This document shows, piece by piece, positions 6,085 to 10,087 of a stretch of DNA of 10,087 nucleotides. Within the stretch, counting starts at the first letter, position 1. Each line of letters starts with the position of its first letter. The DNA is from Pseudolabrys sp. (GTDB taxonomy: Bacteria; Pseudomonadota; Alphaproteobacteria; Rhizobiales; Xanthobacteraceae): NCBI GenBank assembly GCA_029945495.1, contig JAQSCR010000520.1:1-10087 (forward strand), written 5' to 3'. Below the pieces are notes generated by a model. The model was not told where the DNA came from, did not search any database, and was given only the letters and a program-made list of their open reading frames with translations. The position numbers were made by a program, and so were the translations under genes.

Positions 6085-6164
6085 AGCTTGAAGCCTCCCT
6101 GGTATTCTTTGGCGGCGGACTGTAGTGCAGGGCGCAGGCGGCGACCACCGCCCGGGGACCTGCG

Positions 6165-6192
6165 TTGACAGGGGGGCTTTGGACCCTTAGAA
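6165..6192 (+). promoter_or_regulatory. Sigma-70-type promoter for rpmJ
   Basis: A perfect -35 box TTGACA (6165-6170) is followed after 16 bp by TTAGAA (6187-6192), an acceptable alphaproteobacterial -10. It lies 30 bp before the rpmJ start, giving a short leader. Strength cannot be judged from sequence alone. Confidence 0.55.
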
Positions 6193-6221
6193 CCGCGCCA
6201 AACCTGCATTGAGAGACTGTG

Positions 6222-6347
6222 ATGAAAGTTCGTAACTCATTGAAATCGCTGCGTGGCCGGCACCGGAACAACAAGATTGTCCGGCGCAAGGGACGCGTAT
6301 TTATCATTAACAAGACGAATCCCCGCTTCAAGGCCCGCCAGGGTTAA
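6222..6347 (+). CDS. rpmJ: 50S ribosomal protein L36 (bL36), cysteine-free form
   Basis: The 41-residue protein has the typical start MKVRNSLKSLRGRHRNNKIV, followed by VFIINKTNPRFKARQG, and is strongly basic, as expected for bL36, which binds 23S rRNA in the large subunit. It lacks the C-x2-C...C-x4-H zinc ribbon of the zinc-binding type, as is normal for alphaproteobacterial L36 and for the E. coli YkgO paralogue. It stands alone, outside the ribosomal-protein operon, under what looks like its own promoter. No strong ribosome site is seen; only GAGAG about 7 nt before the ATG. Its stop codon lies in the loop of a strong hairpin. Confidence 0.97.
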   Translation: MKVRNSLKSLRGRHRNNKIVRRKGRVFIINKTNPRFKARQG

Positions 6348-6356
6348 ACCCTGGCG
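6336..6356 (+). promoter_or_regulatory. Hairpin enclosing the rpmJ stop codon
   Basis: CGCCAGGG (6336-6343) pairs perfectly with CCCTGGCG (6349-6356) around a 5-nt loop, and the TAA stop lies across the 3' end of the left side and the loop. A competing 12-bp palindrome CCTGGCGCCAGG occupies 6350-6361. No T-run follows, so it is more likely a 3'-end stabilising structure than a classical terminator. Confidence 0.55.
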
Positions 6357-6382
6357 CCAGGCTCCTGCCGTTTGGCCCTTCT

Positions 6383-6417
6383 CGGCCATTGCGCGCGTAA
6401 ACGCGCTGATGTGGCCG
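6383..6417 (+). terminator. Stem-loop after rpmJ, possible terminator
   Basis: CGGCCA (6383-6388) pairs with TGGCCG (6412-6417), and inside it GCGCG (6393-6397) pairs with CGCGC (6402-6406) around TAAA, separated by a small internal loop. It lies between rpmJ and the TPR gene. The missing T-run makes Rho-independent termination uncertain; it may be an RNA-processing or stability element. Confidence 0.4.
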
Positions 6418-6450
6418 GGCCCCTTCAAAAGCCGTTGATTTGCCTAAGTT

Positions 6451-6472
6451 GGCGAAGAGATTAATCTTCGCC
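6451..6472 (+). promoter_or_regulatory. Inverted repeat abutting the TPR gene start codon
   Basis: GGCGAAGA (6451-6458) is the exact reverse complement of TCTTCGCC (6465-6472), with a 6-nt loop. The ATG of the TPR gene follows after one base. The only purine-rich, ribosome-site-like bases (GAAGAGA) lie in the left arm and loop. In RNA the hairpin would hide the initiation region; in DNA it could be an operator. Confidence 0.5.
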
Positions 6473-6473
6473 C

Positions 6474-7121
6474 ATGCGAAACCGATTCATCGCGCCCATT
6501 CTTGCCGCGGCCATGGCTACTGCATTGGCCGCCTGTCTTGCCGCGCCGGCTTTTGCCGAGCCGGGCAGCTGGCTTGAGCCGCCTGGTGGACTGCCCAAGC
6601 TTTCCCAGCAAACGCTGCCCAAAACCGGGCGGGGCGACCGCACTCAAAATCTCGATTTCCTGTTCGGCGCGCTCAAAGTGGCGCCAGATGAAACCACCGC
6701 CAAGGCGATCGAGCAGCGCATCTGGGCCTTGTGGGTGGTATCGCCGAGCGACACCGCCAATCTCCTGATGCTGCGCGTGCGCACCGCGATCGAAGCCAAG
6801 GACACTGACCTCGCTATCAAGCTCCTCGACGGCATCGTCAAGATCAAGCCGGACTATGTCGAAGCCTGGAACCGGCGCGCCACGCTCTATTACACCAAGA
6901 AGGATTACGGCCATTCGCTCGCCGATATCCGCGAGGTGCTCAAGCGCGAGCCGCGCCATTTCGGCGCGTTGATGGGCCTGGGGCTGATTATGCAGGACGT
7001 CGGCGACGACAAGCAGGCGCTCGAAGTCTATCGCCGCGCACTTGCCGTCTATCCGAAGCTGCCGCGCATTCCCGACCTGGTGAAGACGCTGCAGGAAAAG
7101 GTCGAAGGCCGCGATATTTAA
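6474..7121 (+). CDS. Exported tetratricopeptide-repeat protein
   Basis: The 215-residue protein starts with a signal sequence (MRNRFIAPILAAAMATALAAC...APAFA). Cleavage after 'AFA' at residue 28 by signal peptidase I is plausible, but 'LAAC' at 18-21 also fits a lipobox, so a periplasmic or lipid-anchored fate is possible. A Pro-rich linker (EPPGGLPKL) is followed by helical pairs: about 73-106, then TPR units at about 112-126, 128-160 (WNRRATLYYTKKDYGHSLADIREVLKREP) and 162-194 (FGALMGLGLIMQDVGDDKQALEVYRRALAVYP). TPRs mediate protein contacts; the partner is unknown. The start at 6474 has no free ribosome site and sits against a hairpin. An alpha/beta-hydrolase gene follows 81 nt later on the same strand and may share its transcript. 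Confidence 0.85.
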   Translation: MRNRFIAPILAAAMATALAACLAAPAFAEPGSWLEPPGGLPKLSQQTLPKTGRGDRTQNLDFLFGALKVAPDETTAKAIEQRIWALWVVSPSDTANLLMLRVRTAIEAKDTDLAIKLLDGIVKIKPDYVEAWNRRATLYYTKKDYGHSLADIREVLKREPRHFGALMGLGLIMQDVGDDKQALEVYRRALAVYPKLPRIPDLVKTLQEKVEGRDI

Positions 7122-7202
7122 AAATCGCCGGCCGTACCGTCAGCCAATTTAATTGCGGGGCCGTTGTCATCCCATGTGCACGGTCTGCCGCGCTTTTTCC
7201 GA

Positions 7203-8081
7203 ATGATCATTATTCTCTCTATCGTCGCGCTGGCGGCGCTTGCCGCGGTCACTTGGGCCGGCACCGTCGCCATCGAGCGCGCCCATCCGCCGTCCGGTCG
7301 TTTCGTCGACGTTGACGGCGGGCGCCTGCATGTCGTTGAACTTGGCGCGATGGAGGCGCCGCCGGTCGTGCTGCTGCACGGCGCCAGCGGCAATCTCGGC
7401 GATATGTGGCTGGCGCTCGGCGAACGGCTGGCGCCGCGCTACCGCGTCGTCTTGGTCGACCGGCCGGGCCACGGCTGGAGCGAAAGGCCGGGCGGCGCTA
7501 CTGACGCCTCGCCCGCGGCGCAGGCCGACCTCATTCACGATGCGCTGGCCGTGCTCGGCATCAGGCGGCCGATCGTGCTCGGCCATTCCTGGTCGGGCGC
7601 ACTCGCCGCCGCCTATGCGCTGGCTTTTCCCGACGAGATGAGCGGCCTGGTGCTGCTGGCGCCGGTGACGCATCCCTGGCCGGGCGGCATCGGCTGGATC
7701 AACGATGTCGTGGCGCTGCCGGTGATCGGCGGGCTGATCGCGCGCACGCTCATTCTGCCGGCCGGCTATTTCATGCTGAAGCCGGGCGTGGCCGGCGTGT
7801 TTCGTCCCGATACGCCGCCGCCGGATTACGGCGCGCGCACCGCGCTCGCCATGCTGCTGCGGCCGCGCGAATTCATCGCCAATGCGCAGGATCTGTCGGG
7901 CTTGAAGGAATTCGTCCGCGTCCAGGCCCTGCGTTACGGCGAAATCAAAATGCCGGTGACGATCATTTCAGGCGACAAGGACCCGGTGGTCTATACCGAC
8001 ATCCATTCGCGCGCGATCGCGCGGCAGGTGTCGCATGCGACGCTCACCGTGCTGCCGGGCGTTGGCCACATGGTGCAGTAG
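7203..8081 (+). CDS. Alpha/beta-hydrolase with N-terminal membrane anchor, C-terminus shortened by an amber codon
   Basis: From ATG 7203 the product has 292 residues: an N-terminal hydrophobic segment (MIIILSIVALAALAAVTWAG), then an alpha/beta-hydrolase fold. Seen in order are the oxyanion-loop HG (59-60, LLHGASGN), 'DRPGHGWSE' (86-94), the nucleophile elbow G-H-S-W-S with S129, a lid region (about 155-235), the acid in 'SGDKDPVV' (D260) and the catalytic His in 'GVGHMV' (H289). Substrate unknown; the anchor suggests action at the membrane or periplasm. The frame stops with TAG at 8079-8081, but the next 20 codons (VAADLVVDAIDELAAQASGR, stop TAA at 8142-8144) read as the normal C-terminal helix of the family, so TAG probably replaced a Tyr codon. 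The triad is retained, so the enzyme may still work. Other possible starts are TTG 7164 and GTG 7176; none has a clear ribosome site. Confidence 0.85.
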   Translation: MIIILSIVALAALAAVTWAGTVAIERAHPPSGRFVDVDGGRLHVVELGAMEAPPVVLLHGASGNLGDMWLALGERLAPRYRVVLVDRPGHGWSERPGGATDASPAAQADLIHDALAVLGIRRPIVLGHSWSGALAAAYALAFPDEMSGLVLLAPVTHPWPGGIGWINDVVALPVIGGLIARTLILPAGYFMLKPGVAGVFRPDTPPPDYGARTALAMLLRPREFIANAQDLSGLKEFVRVQALRYGEIKMPVTIISGDKDPVVYTDIHSRAIARQVSHATLTVLPGVGHMVQ

Positions 8082-8140
8082 GTGGCGGCCGATCTGGTGG
8101 TCGATGCGATCGACGAGCTCGCGGCGCAAGCGTCGGGTCG

Positions 8141-9106
8141 CTAACGCGCGCCGGTCGGCGTCATGCCGAAGCGCCGCCGGAAGCTGCGATTGAAGTGGGA
8201 AATGTCGGCGAAGCCAGAAGCATAGGCGATGTCGCCGATGCGCATGCCGTCATTGCGGCGGTCGGCCAGCAGCGCGCGGGCACGTTGCAGACGCAGTTCG
8301 GTCACGCGCTCGCTGAAGCCGGTGCCGCTTTCCTGCAGGATGTCGTTGACATAGCGGGCCGAGATGCGAAGCGCGGCGGCGATGTCGCGGGTCGAAAAGC
8401 CGACGTCGGCGTAGCGCTGCTGGATCTGGCCGAGCACTGCGTGCAGCCGCGCCGCGCGCAGCCCGCGCGCGTTGGCCAGTTCCCGCGTGTCGCCCACGGC
8501 GCCGAGTGTCAGCGCCATCAGATCGAGCAGAGTGTCGGTCGCAAATCGCGCGAGCCGTTCGGACGCAATTGTTCCTTGCCGCTGCAGCAGCGCGGCATAG
8601 CCGGCCAGCAGCGTCAGCGCCTCGGAGCCGCCCGGCGTCGCGCAGGCCACCAGATCGTCGGCATTGCCCATTGTCTGCCCCAGCAGCGGTCCGGGGATGA
8701 TGACATTGAGCCAGTCGTCGCCGCCGCCGGTCGCCGGCCGCGCGATCGAACCGCTGTCGGCATTGGACATCAGGACGGCGCCGCCGCCGGGCAACTCGAA
8801 GTTCTTGCGGCCGAGCGTGCCGCTCATCGTCGCGCCCTGATTGACGACGAGGCAGTAATCGTCGCGGCCGTCGACCGCGACGTCGCGCGCGGTGCGGCTG
8901 ACCCGTTCGATGGTGCCGCGCATCCGGCCGAGTGCGACCGCGCCGAGCGGCGTGATCTCCATCGTCGCCGAAAAAGCCAGCCGTTCGGAAATGGCGAAAT
9001 CGAGCAGGCCGAATTGCGCGGTGTAGATGTCGCGCCACAGGTCGAACCGCCGGTGATCGTCGAGATGGTCGGGCAGGGACGCCGACGAAAACGTAATGGT
9101 GGTCAT
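8141..9106 (-). CDS. AraC-family transcriptional regulator
   Basis: The 321-residue protein has an N-terminal cupin-like sensing domain of the AraC_binding_2 type ('RRFDLWRDIYTAQFGLLDF', 'DDYCLVVNQG', 'GGGAVLMSNADSG') and a C-terminal pair of helix-turn-helix motifs. HTH1 is about 238-258 (TRDIAAALRISARYVNDILQ), with the linker helix 'RVTELRLQRARALL', and HTH2 about 288-310 (RIGDIAYASGFADISHFNRSFRRRFG), ending in the usual G-M-T-P. It should bind an unknown small ligand and control nearby or distant genes. ATG 9106 is preferred (GGAA 7 nt upstream); GTG 9130 is in frame but less likely. Its stop TAG shares bases 8141-8144 (CTAA) with the original stop of the convergent hydrolase gene. A possible target is the hydrolase/TPR unit or the porin gene, but this is only positional inference. 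Confidence 0.9.
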   Translation of the reverse strand: MTTITFSSASLPDHLDDHRRFDLWRDIYTAQFGLLDFAISERLAFSATMEITPLGAVALGRMRGTIERVSRTARDVAVDGRDDYCLVVNQGATMSGTLGRKNFELPGGGAVLMSNADSGSIARPATGGGDDWLNVIIPGPLLGQTMGNADDLVACATPGGSEALTLLAGYAALLQRQGTIASERLARFATDTLLDLMALTLGAVGDTRELANARGLRAARLHAVLGQIQQRYADVGFSTRDIAAALRISARYVNDILQESGTGFSERVTELRLQRARALLADRRNDGMRIGDIAYASGFADISHFNRSFRRRFGMTPTGAR

Positions 9107-9349
9107 TCGTATTCCAAATAACAACAGCACGACGCTGTGAAATGCCTGACACCGACACCGCGACTTTGACCGGTTTGTCCGGCGGGCGCCACGGCCTTCC
9201 GGCCGTAAAAAAACAACACATCACAGATTTGCGCGGCTTGTGCCGCAGGCGCCAAGGGCATTGCCGCACGATCCAAGACTTCGGCGAGCACTTTCTATCT
9301 ATTGGGCCCTGTAGCTGCGCGCCGCGCGGCCTTTTCAGCTAGGAACGTG

Positions 9350-10087
9350 ATGCGTCGAATCATGTCCATGACGCTCGGAGCGACCGTTCTGAGCATTGCT
9401 TGCACGTCCGCTGCGCTCTCTGCCGATATGCCAGCTCGGAATTATACGAAGGCACCGGCGATGGTCGGTCCGGCCTCTAACTGGGCGGGCCTCTATGTCG
9501 GTTTCAATGCCGGCGGAGCTTGGGGACGTCTAAGTCCTGACTACGCTTCCCAAAACGCGGTTACTAGCGCAGCCGGTCTTGCCTTCCTTCAAGGCCTCGC
9601 CAATCCAGACATGAATTCCTCCGGTTTCACCGGTGGCGGTCAGATCGGCTATAATTACCAGATTCAAAAAGTCGTCTTCGGCGTAGAAGGCGACATGAAT
9701 TACACCGGGTTGAGTCAAACACGAACGAACGGGCCTTTTGGTCTTCCGGTTTGTGGTGTCCCTACCTGTTCGATTGCCCAATCATACAACGCCGATTGGC
9801 TGGCGACATTTCGCGGCCGTTTCGGATTAACGACCGGCAATTTTCTTGTCTATGCGACCGGCGGTCTCGCCGTGGCCGGCGTTCGCTACAGCGATACGCT
9901 CACCTTGCCGACATCGGTCAACGCGGGGTCATCGAGCAGTGTTCGTACGGGTTGGACGCTGGGCTTGGGTGCCGAGTGGACGCTCAATCCGAGCTGGAGC
10001 ATTAAGGCCGAGTATTTGTACGTTGATCTTGGATCTACCAGCTACACCATGACCAACAATCTAGTTCCAGCCGCGACTGTTGTCGTC
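9350..10087 (+). CDS. Outer-membrane beta-barrel protein (Omp25/Omp31-like porin family), cut by right window edge
   Basis: An open frame of 246 codons runs from ATG 9350 off the right edge. A signal peptide (MRRIMSMTLGATVLSIACTSAALSA, cut before DMPARNY) is followed by 'YTKAPAMVGPASNWAGLYVGFNAGGAWG', a typical N-terminus of the alphaproteobacterial opacity/Omp25-Omp31 family. Alternating strands rich in Gly and aromatics follow: 'GFTGGGQIGYNYQIQKVVFGVEGDMNYTG', 'WLATFRGRFGLTTGNFLVYATGGLAVAGV', 'TGWTLGLGAEWTLNPSWSIKAEYLYVDLG'. It should form an 8-stranded barrel in the outer membrane. The terminal Phe strand lies beyond the window. Two Cys residues sit close together in 'LPVCGVPTCSIAQ', perhaps a loop disulfide. 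AGGAA (9341-9345) lies 4 nt before the ATG. The start is 243 bp from that of the divergent AraC gene. GC is lower than in the neighbouring genes. Confidence 0.88.
   Translation, partial: MRRIMSMTLGATVLSIACTSAALSADMPARNYTKAPAMVGPASNWAGLYVGFNAGGAWGRLSPDYASQNAVTSAAGLAFLQGLANPDMNSSGFTGGGQIGYNYQIQKVVFGVEGDMNYTGLSQTRTNGPFGLPVCGVPTCSIAQSYNADWLATFRGRFGLTTGNFLVYATGGLAVAGVRYSDTLTLPTSVNAGSSSSVRTGWTLGLGAEWTLNPSWSIKAEYLYVDLGSTSYTMTNNLVPAATVVV

Noticed and set aside
4888..6168. 426-codon plus-strand open frame opposite the MetE-like gene
   Set aside because: Antisense shadow in GC-rich DNA; the minus-strand frame has clear family motifs, zinc ligands and a ribosome site, whereas this product resembles no family and is rich in Asp/Arg/Ala/His.
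8195..9121. 308-codon plus-strand frame opposite the AraC gene, and a 339-codon minus frame at 8250-9269
   Set aside because: Both are shadows of the AraC coding sequence, which has unmistakable helix-turn-helix motifs; the alternatives are low-complexity Arg/Ala-rich products.
9191..9206. ACGGCC-TTCC-GGCCGT hairpin followed by a run of seven A on the plus strand
   Set aside because: A terminator needs T after the stem in the direction of transcription; here the A-run is on the wrong side for both strands, and no gene ends here. It could be an operator, but nothing supports that.

Overview
The window looks like a chromosomal segment of an alphaproteobacterium of the order Hyphomicrobiales (Rhizobiales), probably near the Bradyrhizobiaceae/Xanthobacteraceae. 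This is inferred from the 41-residue cysteine-free L36 protein, the Omp25/Omp31-type porin with its 'ADMPARNYTKAPAM' mature N-terminus, the GC-rich codon use of the right two thirds, and an IS5-family (IS427-like) transposase. No rRNA, tRNA or CRISPR array was seen. Family assignments come from reading translations and recalling families; no database was searched.

Left part (1-3319), accessory and partly decayed. Two minus-strand genes of visibly lower GC begin the window: a DHFR/RibD-like reductase (379-951) and, downstream of it, the start of a GTP cyclohydrolase I gene (folE-like, cut by the left edge, start at 293). A gene-poor stretch (952-1407) carries a perfect 16-bp inverted repeat. 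Then come a 5' fragment of tspO (1408-1617, +), a CIA30-domain gene (1769-2320, +), a DUF427 gene that seems to have lost its start codon, gained an in-frame amber codon and lost its stop (2317-2901, +), and a complete second tspO (2834-3319, -). Pterin synthesis, TspO and photolyase-linked small proteins are often grouped in light-responsive or photooxidative-stress loci, so this may be the remains of such a cluster. That is an inference.

Middle (3320-4222): a truncated, frame-damaged IS5-family transposase lies directly upstream of tspO. Next to it is a non-coding block with three TCCCTG motifs spaced exactly 21 bp apart, two more copies, and an 8-bp stem-loop.

Right part (4223-10087), more ordinary GC-rich chromosome: a TVP38/TMEM64 (VTT) membrane protein with a good intrinsic terminator; a convergent stand-alone MetE-C-like methyltransferase with all zinc ligands; divergent from it rpmJ (L36); an exported TPR protein with a hairpin touching its start codon; an alpha/beta-hydrolase with an amber codon just after the catalytic His; a convergent AraC-type regulator; and the first 246 codons of an outer-membrane beta-barrel protein that runs off the right edge.

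I found no convincing new multi-gene system. The most interesting signals are the phased TCCCTG repeats, the decaying folE/DHFR-like/tspO/CIA30/DUF427 neighbourhood, and several single-base lesions that can be read directly from the sequence.
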